DNA of 18,715 bases from Methanocorpusculum sp. (GTDB taxonomy: Archaea > Halobacteriota > Methanomicrobia > Methanomicrobiales > Methanocorpusculaceae), in assembly GCA_030539595.1 (NCBI GenBank), contig JAUNXW010000011.1, positions 1 to 18,715 of the forward strand, in the 5' to 3' direction. Of the stretch, positions 1 through 7,081 are shown piece after piece (position 1 is the stretch's first letter; each line of letters begins with the position of its first letter). The notes below the pieces were generated by a model. It made no database searches. It saw nothing but the letters and a program-made list of their open reading frames with translations, and had not been told where the DNA came from. A program made the position numbers and the translations under genes.

Positions 1-1
1 A

Positions 2-883
2 CTGAATCAGCCCAAACTTGTTTATGATAATGTTTACAAACTGACTACTGAACAGACTTTAAAAGATGTGGAAGACCTGTTCAAATTTTCAGTTTTAAAT
101 GCCCTGTCGGATACATTTGAACGCGTTAACAGCGGATACTATAATTCATATATTTATATTCTTGATATGGACGGAAAAATCGTTTCTTCAAGCGAAAACA
201 ATACAATTGGTGTGAATTATTTAAACAGTCGCGGAGCTTACGGTTATTCATACATCAGTTCGATGATTTATTCTGCTCAGCAGGGAGGAGGATATGTGTA
301 TTACATGTATCCTGTTGACGGTTCGTTCAGAGCAGAGGCTTCACAATACAGTCTTGGATATATCATGCCCATAAATAATGATTATTTCATTTTTGGAAGA
401 TTTTCTGGCGATGAAGACGCTCAGCCTATAGATTACAGCATAAGGTCTGATTCAAGTTCAGTTGCCCGTGAAATTATCAATCAGGTGAGTTTGAAGGGTA
501 TAGATTCGATTATTTATGAGATTAATTCAGACCCGGAAAATGCTCAGGAAAAGTTTGTTCCAAATCTCACGACAAATGTCGAGGATATTGCAGTTATAGA
601 CATGCACGGAAATCTTTATGCATCCGTGTATAATCCTACTTTGGTGGGTGAGTCTCTGACAAGCCATACTGATGTTTACGGTACTTCTATTATCCGTAAA
701 CTCATTATGCACGCGAAAAATGGGGGTGGATTTATGTCTGATTTAACTCAGTCGAAAGATAGGGGGGGTTATGTCGATTTATGGCTTATATGTGTAGAGC
801 CTGTGGATAATAATTATTTCATTACAACTGCGGCAATTATTGGAACATATGAGGATGTCCTGACGCCTTATTTGAAAAAGTGA
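2..883 (+). CDS. Tandem Cache-domain extracytoplasmic sensor/lipoprotein (5' truncated by window)
   Basis: The frame is open from base 2, so the true start lies outside the window; the GTG at 68 is internal. Two similar units are visible. The first, about residues 28-113 counted from that GTG, runs from YIYILDMDGKIVSSS through a QQGGGYVYY block to NDYFIFG. The second, about residues 172-258, runs from IAVIDMHGNLYAS through an AKNGGGFMS block to NNYFITTAAI. The order of a strand with a D-x-D/H-G turn, a helix, a GGG-aromatic stretch and a closing strand is typical of small extracellular Cache (sCache_2-like) ligand-sensing domains. No kinase, HAMP or methyl-accepting region follows, and the protein stops after the second unit. 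It is therefore probably a secreted or lipid-anchored binding protein, not a chemoreceptor. The signal sequence would be in the missing part. A run of seven Gs lies at 762-768 within the coding region. The ligand is unknown. Confidence 0.75.
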   Translation: MNQPKLVYDNVYKLTTEQTLKDVEDLFKFSVLNALSDTFERVNSGYYNSYIYILDMDGKIVSSSENNTIGVNYLNSRGAYGYSYISSMIYSAQQGGGYVYYMYPVDGSFRAEASQYSLGYIMPINNDYFIFGRFSGDEDAQPIDYSIRSDSSSVAREIINQVSLKGIDSIIYEINSDPENAQEKFVPNLTTNVEDIAVIDMHGNLYASVYNPTLVGESLTSHTDVYGTSIIRKLIMHAKNGGGFMSDLTQSKDRGGYVDLWLICVEPVDNNYFITTAAIIGTYEDVLTPYLKK

Positions 884-892
884 AGTGAGTTG

Positions 893-901
893 TTCTTTTT
901 T
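893..901 (+). terminator. T-rich terminator after the Cache gene
   Basis: A T-rich run ending in six consecutive Ts follows the stop codon at 881-883 by about ten bases. Archaeal RNA polymerase terminates at such runs without needing a hairpin. Confidence 0.4.
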
Positions 902-940
902 GTGTATAATAGGCGGAGAATGATATAAGTACGGGTGGAT

Positions 941-956
941 TTTGTTACACCACGAA
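941..956. promoter_or_regulatory. Palindromic element copy 1, upstream of rubrerythrin (MsvR-box-like)
   Basis: TTTGT-TACACC-ACGAA is an imperfect inverted repeat: the left arm has T where copies 2 and 3 have C. The six-base centre is identical to the other copies. A second shared block, AAAAACTTAGACA, follows at 965-977. The element is 84 bases upstream of the rubrerythrin ATG. It overlaps the predicted start point of a possible TATA box at 922-929, or lies about 55 bases upstream of a weaker TATA-like box at 1010-1019. The arm spacing equals that of the reported MsvR box (TTCGTA-N4-TACGAA, from memory). Operator function is inferred. Confidence 0.5.
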
Positions 957-1039
957 AACCAAACAAAAACTTAGACAAGCTCCATATGAATTTGCCCGCA
1001 AGAGAAAAACATTTTACAAAGAAGAGCATATTATAACCT

Positions 1040-1582
1040 ATGTGCAACATTAAAGGAACAAAAACCGAAAAGAATCTTGAGTTTGCATTTGCGGGAGAAT
1101 CTCAGGCAAGAAACAAGTACACCTACTTCGCCTCAAAAGCAAGAAAAGAAGGCTACAATATTATTGCAGACATCTTTGAAGAGACAGCAAACAACGAAAA
1201 AGAACACGCGAAACTCTGGTTCAAACTCTTAAACGGCGGAGAGGTAAAAGGCACAGCCGAAAACCTCAAGGCAGCCGCAGCAGGAGAACACGAAGAGTGG
1301 ACAGAAATGTATGCGGGCTTTGCAAAAGAGGCAAGAGCAGAAGGTTTTGACCACATCGCAGAACTCTTTGAAGGCGTTGCAAAAATCGAAAAAGCGCATG
1401 AAGAGAGATACTTAAAACTCCTCGAAAACGTCAAGGCAGGAAAAGTATTCGAAGCCGACGGCGTTGTAGTCTGGAAATGCGCAAACTGCGGTCATCTCCA
1501 CGTTGGAAAGACAGCACCTGAAATCTGTCCTGTATGTTCACACCCGAAGGCATACTTCCAGATTAGAGCAGTCAACTACTAA
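1040..1582 (+). CDS. rbr: Rubrerythrin
   Basis: This is a full-length (180 aa) rubrerythrin, a cytoplasmic non-heme iron protein that reduces hydrogen peroxide using electrons from rubredoxin or NAD(P)H in anaerobes. The N-terminal ferritin-like domain starts with the family opening KGTKTEKNL..AFAGESQARN (E20). It carries paired E-x-x-H motifs at E53/H56 and E117/H120 that ligate the di-iron site. The C-terminal rubredoxin-like domain has C147-x2-C150 and C163-x2-C166 for a FeCys4 centre. The ATG gives exactly the usual family N-terminus. No good Shine-Dalgarno is present, which fits a leaderless transcript from a weak TATA-like box at 1010-1019. A box at 922-929 with a long leader is the alternative. 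The gene stands alone and converges on radB 8 bases downstream. The palindrome at 941-956 suggests redox control. Confidence 0.96.
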   Translation: MCNIKGTKTEKNLEFAFAGESQARNKYTYFASKARKEGYNIIADIFEETANNEKEHAKLWFKLLNGGEVKGTAENLKAAAAGEHEEWTEMYAGFAKEARAEGFDHIAELFEGVAKIEKAHEERYLKLLENVKAGKVFEADGVVVWKCANCGHLHVGKTAPEICPVCSHPKAYFQIRAVNY

Positions 1583-1586
1583 TCTA

Positions 1587-1600
1587 TTTTTTATTTTTTA
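1587..1600 (+). terminator. T-rich terminator of rubrerythrin, inside the radB 3' end
   Basis: Two runs of six Ts separated by one A start five bases after the rubrerythrin stop. On the minus strand the same bases encode the last two lysines and the TAA stop of radB, so one sequence serves as terminator for one gene and coding sequence for the other. Confidence 0.5.
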
Positions 1601-2268
1601 TCTTCAACGCCAGATTGAGCAATTCTGAAATCCCAGATTCTTCCTTCCGGCTGTGAACGGTGTTTTGAGATTACGGCGCGTCTGAATCCTTCGTGTTTCT
1701 CGATTTTAATAATTGCCTTTGAGATATGAGATAAATTTGTTCCTCCAAGACCTTTCAGTCTGCCTCTTTCAATATCCATGAAGACCTGATTCGTGATAAT
1801 TACCGGGACATCATATTTTTTTGAAATTCCAAGAAGCGTCATCATTTGTTGAGAAAGCATTGACAAAGCGTCCTTTGTCTCCATATTTTCAACTCTGTAA
1901 AGAGCTGTAGCCGAATCAAGAATTATTAATGATGCAGTCCCCGACTTTACGAGATTTTCAGACTCTGAAATCATCATTCCCTGCTCGGCAAAAGTCGCGG
2001 GCTCGACGATATACATCTGTTTCGCATACTCTTCCGTATTATCACCCGCTATCTGCGAAAATCTCTCTACGGAAAATCCTTCGGTGTCAATATAAACCAC
2101 ACCTTTTCCGCGAGAAGCTGTTTCAACCGCACAGACAAGACAAAGAGTACTTTTTCCACAGCCCGCTTCACCGAAAAACTGCGTAATCATTTTCGGTTCA
2201 AGCCCGCCGCCGAGCAGTTCGTCAAGACCTGATGAACCTGTTGAAACTTTTTTTACGACCTCTTCCAT
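1591..2268 (-). CDS. radB: DNA repair and recombination protein RadB
   Basis: RadB is the archaeal RecA/RadA paralogue found in Euryarchaeota. It binds DNA and modulates RadA-driven recombination without strong strand-exchange activity of its own. The 225 aa protein is the usual length and lacks the N-terminal helix-hairpin-helix domain of RadA. It has the N-terminal KVSTGSSGLDELLGGGLE segment, Walker A GEAGCGKST at 33-41, a VVYIDTEG strand, and Walker B LIILD at 114-118. It also has the ITNQVF motif and GRLKGLGG..LSHISK region typical of the family. The ATG at 2268 lies 16 bases inside the end of larC, with a GAGG sequence (plus-strand 2273-2276) four bases upstream, so the two are translationally coupled. 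It ends tail-to-tail with rubrerythrin. Confidence 0.95.
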   Translation of the reverse strand: MEEVVKKVSTGSSGLDELLGGGLEPKMITQFFGEAGCGKSTLCLVCAVETASRGKGVVYIDTEGFSVERFSQIAGDNTEEYAKQMYIVEPATFAEQGMMISESENLVKSGTASLIILDSATALYRVENMETKDALSMLSQQMMTLLGISKKYDVPVIITNQVFMDIERGRLKGLGGTNLSHISKAIIKIEKHEGFRRAVISKHRSQPEGRIWDFRIAQSGVEDKK

Positions 2269-3413
2269 GCTTCCTCTTCTATAATGCGCTTGATGTCTTT
2301 AACCGGCACTGAACTTGCTTCGGCTATTTTTTTGCAGTCTTCAAACTCCGCTTTTTTGGAGTAAACAGAGCCGTCGATTAGCGCAGACTTAACATCTGCT
2401 GTATAAACGCGGTCATTGATTACAACCGTCTCGGTTGAAATATTTCTGTCGGCAACAAATCTGTGAACCATTGGAGTGCATCTTATCCCAAGGCTTCCTG
2501 TTTCACGCGCTAAAATCTTGGCAAATCTTACAGAATCTTTCGGCAGGCACACAACTCTTATGAGATAACCCGCTCTGCCTTTTTTCATCAGAATGGGAAC
2601 AAGGGATGCGTCTCTTGCTCCATCAGTCAGCATTTTTGAGATTGTATTTTCAAGGACTTCTCCGGAAACGTCGTCGACGTTTGTTTCGAGAACATCAACG
2701 TATGATTCTGAATCCGAATCAACCACATATGTGCAGAGAATATTAGGATGGTCTGTTGGATTTCTTGTTCCCGCGCCGACACCTGTTTTAATTAAGCGCC
2801 CTGTATTTTCTGAGCATCCGAAGGATTCAGCAAATTCAGACAGCAATGCCGCTCCTGTGGGTGTGCATAATTCCCCATCGAACGAGTCAAAACTGACTTT
2901 CAGTGTCGATGACTCAAGGATTTTTTTGACGGCTGGAACAGGAACATTCATAATTCCGTGCGAGCATTTTATTGTACCGCTTCCCAAAGCAAGAGGTCTG
3001 ATAAATATTTTATCGATTCCAAGCGACAAAAACGCTGTGCATGAGCCTAAAACATCTGCGATTGCGTCATCCGCTCCGACTTCATGAAAGTGAACGTGTT
3101 CGTTTTCGTGAACTGCTGATTCGGCTTTTTGTATTCTTGAAAATACCCGCTTTGCGAGTTTTTTTGCATTTTCAGGCGCGTCCGCCGATTCGATTATTTT
3201 AAAGACTTCATCTATTGTGCGGGTTGTTTTTTCGGTTTCGGTTTTTATGTAGACAGCTGAAATACCGCAGCGTTCAACCGATGAGATTACCGGTTTTGAA
3301 ACTGTTGATACAGCTTTGAGAACTGCGGCTGTATCTGCTCCTAAAGAGAGAAGTGAACCTAGAATCATATCTCCGGCAGCTCCAAAAGATGGATCAATTA
3401 TCAGCAGATGCAT
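2253..3413 (-). CDS. larC: LarC-like nickel-pincer cofactor (nickel insertion) protein
   Basis: LarC is the CTP-dependent nickel insertase that completes the nickel-pincer nucleotide cofactor of lactate racemase-type enzymes. The 386 aa protein begins with the family signature LLIIDPSFGAAGDMILGSLLSLG. It contains HVHFHEVGADDAIADVLG (about 107-123), the GxxNVPxPA region, the ELCTPTGAALL motif and NPTDHPNIL. It is one continuous frame, unlike the frameshifted larC1/larC2 of Lactobacillus. No LarA, LarB or LarE is in the window, and many methanogens carry lone LarC homologues, so the physiological target is uncertain. The ATG at 3413 sits about 26 bases after a TATA-like box (plus-strand 3440-3448), consistent with leaderless transcription. 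It overlaps the downstream radB by 16 bases. Confidence 0.9.
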   Translation of the reverse strand: MHLLIIDPSFGAAGDMILGSLLSLGADTAAVLKAVSTVSKPVISSVERCGISAVYIKTETEKTTRTIDEVFKIIESADAPENAKKLAKRVFSRIQKAESAVHENEHVHFHEVGADDAIADVLGSCTAFLSLGIDKIFIRPLALGSGTIKCSHGIMNVPVPAVKKILESSTLKVSFDSFDGELCTPTGAALLSEFAESFGCSENTGRLIKTGVGAGTRNPTDHPNILCTYVVDSDSESYVDVLETNVDDVSGEVLENTISKMLTDGARDASLVPILMKKGRAGYLIRVVCLPKDSVRFAKILARETGSLGIRCTPMVHRFVADRNISTETVVINDRVYTADVKSALIDGSVYSKKAEFEDCKKIAEASSVPVKDIKRIIEEEAWKRS

Positions 3414-3439
3414 ATTGGTTTATTATTGGTTGTGGGCGT

Positions 3440-3448
3440 GAATAAACA
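3440..3448 (-). promoter_or_regulatory. TATA box for larC-radB
   Basis: Read on the minus strand this is TGTTTATTC. Its centre is about 31 bases upstream of the larC ATG at 3413, placing transcription start within a few bases of the start codon. Confidence 0.45.
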
Positions 3449-3475
3449 TGAGTGTTTTGTTGACAGGAGGTGCGT

Positions 3476-3491
3476 TTCGTTACACCACGAA
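3476..3491. promoter_or_regulatory. Palindromic element copy 2, between larC and the p27-family operon
   Basis: TTCGT-TACACC-ACGAA has perfect five-base arms. The same AAAAACTTAGACA block as in copy 1 follows at 3502-3514. It lies in the divergent region, about 30 bases upstream of the larC TATA box and about 90 bases upstream of the TATA box of the 3633 operon, so it could act on either. Regulatory function is inferred. Confidence 0.5.
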
Positions 3492-3581
3492 CATCACACG
3501 AAAAAACTTAGACATGATCTTATACAACGGATTCACATAACGATTGGATAGCCTCAAATATTGCCGACCATCTTTCAGAGA

Positions 3582-3590
3582 TTTATATAC
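3582..3590 (+). promoter_or_regulatory. TATA box for the 3633-6247 operon
   Basis: TTTATATAC is a strong match to the archaeal TATA consensus. A start about 25 bases downstream (around 3611) leaves a leader of some 22 bases that contains a Shine-Dalgarno-like AGGA at 3621-3624, eight bases before the ATG at 3633. Confidence 0.6.
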
Positions 3591-3632
3591 TCATAACGCC
3601 AAACATTAGTTAACTATTGCAGGAAGATATCA

Positions 3633-4001
3633 ATGACAAAAAAACCTGATGAAATAATGGCTGAATATCTCTTAAACGGAGCAAAGATGCTGTCTGAACT
3701 CTGCCCAAAATGCGGCGCACCTATGTTTGAAGTCAAGGGCAAAAAGATGTGTGTGGTCTGCAAAGACACAGAAAAAGAAACTTCAGCTCCAAAAACCGAC
3801 GCGGAAAACATAAGGGTAATCGTTCCGAAATACGCACAGGAACAGATCGCGCAGACACAAAACAAACTGACGGACGAACTCGATTCGCTTATACTTGAAT
3901 TCTGCAGAAGAGCAAGAGAAGAAAAAGAACCGTCAGAATGCAGAAAATTGATGGAATGCATAAGAACAGCCGCAGAAGCAAAAATAATACTATCCAGATA
4001 A
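3633..4001 (+). CDS. Sjogren's syndrome/scleroderma autoantigen 1 (p27) family zinc-ribbon protein
   Basis: This 122 aa protein begins with the conserved archaeal p27-family segment MAEYLLNGAKMLSELCPKCGAPMFEVKGKKMCVVC. The two C-x2-C pairs form a small zinc ribbon. After a short polar linker the rest (about 70-122) is predicted helical with many charged residues. The molecular role in archaea is not established; small zinc-ribbon proteins of this kind are usually thought to aid nucleic-acid or protein interactions. It is the first gene of a tightly packed operon, with one base before the next start codon. TATA box and Shine-Dalgarno are described in the promoter entry. Confidence 0.9.
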   Translation: MTKKPDEIMAEYLLNGAKMLSELCPKCGAPMFEVKGKKMCVVCKDTEKETSAPKTDAENIRVIVPKYAQEQIAQTQNKLTDELDSLILEFCRRAREEKEPSECRKLMECIRTAAEAKIILSR

Positions 4002-4002
4002 A

Positions 4003-4542
4003 ATGAAAGTAATAGGTGTTGTGGGATACCCTGCAAGCGGAAAAGGCGAACTCTCAAAAATTGCTGCACAAAACAATATTCCTGTAGTTGTGATGGGAGA
4101 CATGATAAGACGCCGAGTAACTGCTCGGGGACTTGAACTCTCTGACGAGAATATCGGAAGCGCGGCAAGAAAACTTCGTGAAGAACTTGGAATGGACGCC
4201 GTTGCAATTCTTACCGCAGAAGAAATAAAAACTATCGCTCCGCAGATTGTTGTAATCGATGGAATACGCGGCGACGCGGAAATAAAATACTTCAAATCGG
4301 TGTTTTCCGATTTCACACTCATCTGCATCAGAGCAAAATTCGAAACAAGACTCAATCGTATGAAATCACGCGGAAGAACAGACGACACGGCAACCCCTGA
4401 AACGCTTGCTTCGCGCGACAAAAGAGAAGAGTCGTTCGGTCTTGCAAGAGCTGTTGCTCTTGCAGACCGTGCCATTGAAAACGAATCAACGAAAGAGGAG
4501 TTCGAAGCAAAAATAAAATCCTTCTTTGAGGAGCTTAAATGA
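4003..4542 (+). CDS. UPF0200 P-loop nucleotide kinase-like protein
   Basis: This is a 179 aa archaeal UPF0200 family protein with a kinase-type P-loop, GYPASGKGE at residues 8-16, at the end of the first strand. A VVMGDMIR segment follows, then a VVIDGIRGDAEI strand-loop. The arginine-rich stretch RMKSRGRTDDT resembles the lid of dephospho-CoA or adenylate kinases. The family is often annotated as dephospho-CoA-kinase-like, but its substrate is unproven. The start codon is one base after the preceding stop, with no Shine-Dalgarno, so translation is probably by re-initiation. It overlaps the next gene by four bases (ATGA). Confidence 0.9.
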   Translation: MKVIGVVGYPASGKGELSKIAAQNNIPVVVMGDMIRRRVTARGLELSDENIGSAARKLREELGMDAVAILTAEEIKTIAPQIVVIDGIRGDAEIKYFKSVFSDFTLICIRAKFETRLNRMKSRGRTDDTATPETLASRDKREESFGLARAVALADRAIENESTKEEFEAKIKSFFEELK

Positions 4543-5309
4543 AAATTTATTTCGCATCCTCATCAAAAGTCTGGGAAGACCCTGTGTGGGTTTCGGAAAT
4601 TCCCGAAGTCGGATTTGACGGCTGGGAGATTTCAGCGGACGGAAATTACCGTCTTGACAAACCTGAAACTTTTGAGACGGTCAAAAAAACAATTAAAGAA
4701 AACGATCTGGACGTCAGCGTTCACGCACCTTTCAGTGATTTAAACCCCGCTTCGATAAATCAGCCCATTTGGGAAGAGACTGTTCATCAGTTTGAAGTCT
4801 GCATCGAAAAGGCTTCCGAACTCACCGACACTGTCGTGCTTCATCCGGGATATTTATCTCCTGTTTCTCGTTACGACCCCGCACCAGCGTGGAAAAATCA
4901 TAAAGATGCCTGCGTGCGTCTCGGAAAAATAGCCGACCGATTCGGTGTAACCGCGTGTCTTGAAAATATGCCCGCACTTGAAGATTTCTTCTGCCGTGAC
5001 CCTTACGAACTTGACGGATTTGTCGATGGAGTTGAGGGAATGGGGATCACATTGGACATAGGTCACGCAAACACAACCGAAAATCTGAATGATTACCTGA
5101 AACTAATTTTACCGAAAGCCTCACACATGCATATCCACGATAATCACGGAAAACGCGACGAACATCTTCCTTTGGGATACGGAAACATTGACTGGGAAAA
5201 AATTATGCCGAAAATTAAGAAGGATTATCACGGAGAAATAATCGTTGTTGAAGGCAGAAATCCTAAAGAAGGAAAACTAAGTCTTGAATTTCTTAAGGAG
5301 TGGTTTTGA
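4539..5309 (+). CDS. Sugar phosphate isomerase/epimerase-like TIM-barrel protein (AP endonuclease 2 superfamily)
   Basis: This 256 aa protein is a complete xylose-isomerase-like TIM barrel. Candidate metal ligands sit at the expected strand ends: H62 (SVHAPFSDL), H102 (VVLHPGYL), E142 (CLENMP), D173 and H176 (TLDIGHAN), the HMHIHDNHG cluster at 196-204, and E238 (VVEGR). This pattern is shared by sugar isomerases and endonuclease IV-like enzymes, so the substrate cannot be named. GAGGAG at 4528-4533 lies five bases before the ATG. The gene overlaps its upstream neighbour by four bases and the RNase Z start by one base, so it is co-transcribed and coupled. Confidence 0.88.
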   Translation: MKIYFASSSKVWEDPVWVSEIPEVGFDGWEISADGNYRLDKPETFETVKKTIKENDLDVSVHAPFSDLNPASINQPIWEETVHQFEVCIEKASELTDTVVLHPGYLSPVSRYDPAPAWKNHKDACVRLGKIADRFGVTACLENMPALEDFFCRDPYELDGFVDGVEGMGITLDIGHANTTENLNDYLKLILPKASHMHIHDNHGKRDEHLPLGYGNIDWEKIMPKIKKDYHGEIIVVEGRNPKEGKLSLEFLKEWF

Positions 5310-6247
5310 TGGCGGGAGGTGAAACTTTATTCGTTCATTTCCTGGGAACTGCGGGAGCTCTTCCCGCACCGAACAGAAACCCTTCCTGTATACTGATTCG
5401 CAGAGGTTCTGAGATACTTCTTTTTGACTGCGGTGAGGGGGCTCAACAGCAGATGATGAGAGCTAAAACAGGATTTACCGTTAACGCAATTTTTGTAACT
5501 CACTGGCACGCAGACCATTATCTTGGAATTTTCGGGCTTGTCGAAACGATGTCGTTCAGCGGAAGAACTGAACCGTTAACAATTTACGGACCGCGCGGGG
5601 TTGAAGCGTTTGTTGAAACGGTAAAAACCCTCACTCCAAAAATTCCGTTTAATCTGACGGGTATTGAGGTTTCAGACGGTGATGTAACAATTTTTAACGG
5701 ATACTCGGTTGCTGCTTTCAAAACATATCACGGTATGGAAAGCGTCGGATATATTCTGGAAGAGGATATGAGACCAGGAAGATTTGACCGCGAGACTGCA
5801 ATTGCTTTAGGGGTAAAACCCGGACCTCTGTTTGGAAAACTTCAGCACAGAAACTCTGTTGAGATTGAAAGAGACGGCAGAAAAATTACGATAACTCCGA
5901 ATCAGGTTGTAGGTGAAATGCGCTACGGCAGAAAAATAATTTATACGGGAGACACACGTCCCGTTAAAAATAAAAATGACCTTTTATCCAATGCCGATTT
6001 ATTAATTCACGAGGCAACTTTTGATGAAGAAGACGGCTTGGAGCGGGCAAAAGAGGTCTGGCACTCAACCGCAAAAGAAGCTGGAGAAATAGCAACTGTT
6101 CTGAAACCGAAAATTCTTGCGCTTGTTCACATAAGTTCAAGATATACGTCTGTTGCCAATCATATGAAAGACGCAAAAGAAGTTTATGACGGTGAGATTA
6201 TTATCCCAAGCGATTTGACAATGCTTGAGATTCCTTACCGTGAATAA
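5309..6247 (+). CDS. rnz: Ribonuclease Z (tRNA 3' processing endonuclease)
   Basis: RNase Z removes the 3' trailer of precursor tRNAs so that CCA can be added. The 312 aa protein is the short-form length. It has the metallo-beta-lactamase zinc motif HWHADH at 65-70 preceded by IFVT, LLFDCGEGAQQQMM near the N-terminus, and the exosite-type region GVKPGPLFGKLQ. The later metal-binding elements IYTGDTRP, HEATFDEED..RAKEVWHSTAKEAGEIA and LALVHISSRY are also present. The ATG at 5309 is chosen over a GTG at 5300: GGAG at 5297-5300 gives eight-base spacing and a TGATG junction with the previous stop. It is the last gene of the operon. Confidence 0.96.
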   Translation: MAGGETLFVHFLGTAGALPAPNRNPSCILIRRGSEILLFDCGEGAQQQMMRAKTGFTVNAIFVTHWHADHYLGIFGLVETMSFSGRTEPLTIYGPRGVEAFVETVKTLTPKIPFNLTGIEVSDGDVTIFNGYSVAAFKTYHGMESVGYILEEDMRPGRFDRETAIALGVKPGPLFGKLQHRNSVEIERDGRKITITPNQVVGEMRYGRKIIYTGDTRPVKNKNDLLSNADLLIHEATFDEEDGLERAKEVWHSTAKEAGEIATVLKPKILALVHISSRYTSVANHMKDAKEVYDGEIIIPSDLTMLEIPYRE

Positions 6248-6270
6248 CCTTTGCCTGATAGCCAACGTTC

Positions 6271-6280
6271 TTATAATAAT
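6271..6280 (+). promoter_or_regulatory. TATA box of the V4R-HTH regulator
   Basis: TTATAATAAT is centred about 29 bases before the ATG at 6304, predicting a start at or next to the start codon. No TTCGT/ACGAA palindrome is present between 6248 and 6303. Confidence 0.5.
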
Positions 6281-6303
6281 GAACCAAAGTAAGTAATGTA
6301 TTA

Positions 6304-7074
6304 ATGCCCGAAACTGACAGTAAACAAACACTGGAAATCTATTCCCTTAACGGTGTCGTGACTACTGTAAGAAATCCTGTGCGAAATAATATTTTACATA
6401 TGCTGTCAAAACAGGGAACTGCAAGTTTTTCGGAGATTCAGAAAACAATAGGGCTTTCAAAATCCACAACTTCTGGATACATCAGTTCGCTTGTTTATGC
6501 GGGGCTTGTTATAGAGATTTCATGCCGTGACGGCAGAAAAAAAGAATATAAACTTGCCGCAACACCTCTTGGTGATATTAAGCCTGCGGGAACAACTGTC
6601 AGTACAAATGAGTTCCGTGAGGTTATTCGTCAGGCTTACACAAATTACGGCAAACTCGACTACAAAAATATTCTGCCGCATATAATCAAAGTCGCATTGA
6701 TGGAAGCCGGTGTTAAAATTGATCCCATTATCGGACGAGGCGGAGAAATTCTCGGAGAGACTATCGCACCTTACCTTGTGGCAGACACTCTTGACAGAAC
6801 TCTTGAAAATATCTGCGGGTTCTGGGCACACAACGGTCTTGGAGAAATAAAAATCAGGTCTATTATGCCGCTCAAGCTTGAAGTTTACAAATGCTACGAG
6901 TGTATGATTCTGCCGAAAGGGATGGGAACTTCATGTGTTATTTCAAGCGGAATTTTATCAGCTCTGTTTTCTGCGTTTTATCATCAGAAGATTCCAGTAA
7001 TTGAGACGCAGTGTATGACCCAGGGCTTTGAGTGCTGCAGTTTTGATGTGAGTTCTCCTGTCTACGAAGAGTAA
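6304..7074 (+). CDS. V4R-domain HTH transcriptional regulator, MsvR-like
   Basis: This 256 aa protein has two parts. Residues about 17-90 form an ArsR-type winged helix (VRNNILHMLSKQG, then FSEIQKTIGLSKSTTSGYISSLVYAGLV). Residues about 100-250 form a V4R (4-vinyl reductase-type) domain. Cysteines at 171, 197 and 200 (C-x2-C), 211, 237, 244 and 245 cluster in the V4R part. This is the architecture of MsvR, the methanogen-specific redox-sensing regulator. In Methanothermobacter MsvR controls its own promoter and an operon containing rubrerythrin, with V4R cysteines tuning DNA binding. Methanomicrobiales often have several V4R-HTH paralogues, so orthology to MsvR is not proven. MsvR genes are reported to carry their own box upstream; I see none here, which argues for a paralogue. 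Confidence 0.85.
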   Translation: MPETDSKQTLEIYSLNGVVTTVRNPVRNNILHMLSKQGTASFSEIQKTIGLSKSTTSGYISSLVYAGLVIEISCRDGRKKEYKLAATPLGDIKPAGTTVSTNEFREVIRQAYTNYGKLDYKNILPHIIKVALMEAGVKIDPIIGRGGEILGETIAPYLVADTLDRTLENICGFWAHNGLGEIKIRSIMPLKLEVYKCYECMILPKGMGTSCVISSGILSALFSAFYHQKIPVIETQCMTQGFECCSFDVSSPVYEE

Positions 7075-7081
7075 AAAAAAA
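7073..7081 (-). terminator. T-run terminator for the beta-propeller-like gene
   Basis: Nine consecutive As on the plus strand read as nine Ts immediately after the minus-strand TAG stop. The run overlaps the TAA stop of the convergent regulator gene. Confidence 0.6.

Noticed and set aside
868..1050. 60-codon minus-strand frame between the Cache gene and rubrerythrin
   Set aside because: It covers the promoter region and palindrome copy 1, has no ribosome binding site and resembles no family; composition fits random AT-rich DNA.
2593..3087. 164-codon open frame on the plus strand inside larC
   Set aside because: It lies entirely antisense to a well-conserved gene, with no promoter or recognisable domains. 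Its Ser/Thr-rich composition is what complementary coding DNA produces.
941..3514. The repeated palindromic element as part of a CRISPR array
   Set aside because: Copies are kilobases apart, in both orientations, with no regular spacers and no cas genes in the window.
3614..4475. Two long minus-strand open frames opposite the p27-family and UPF0200 genes
   Set aside because: Both are antisense to clearly conserved proteins, overlap each other and show only low-complexity Ser/Phe/Leu-rich sequence.
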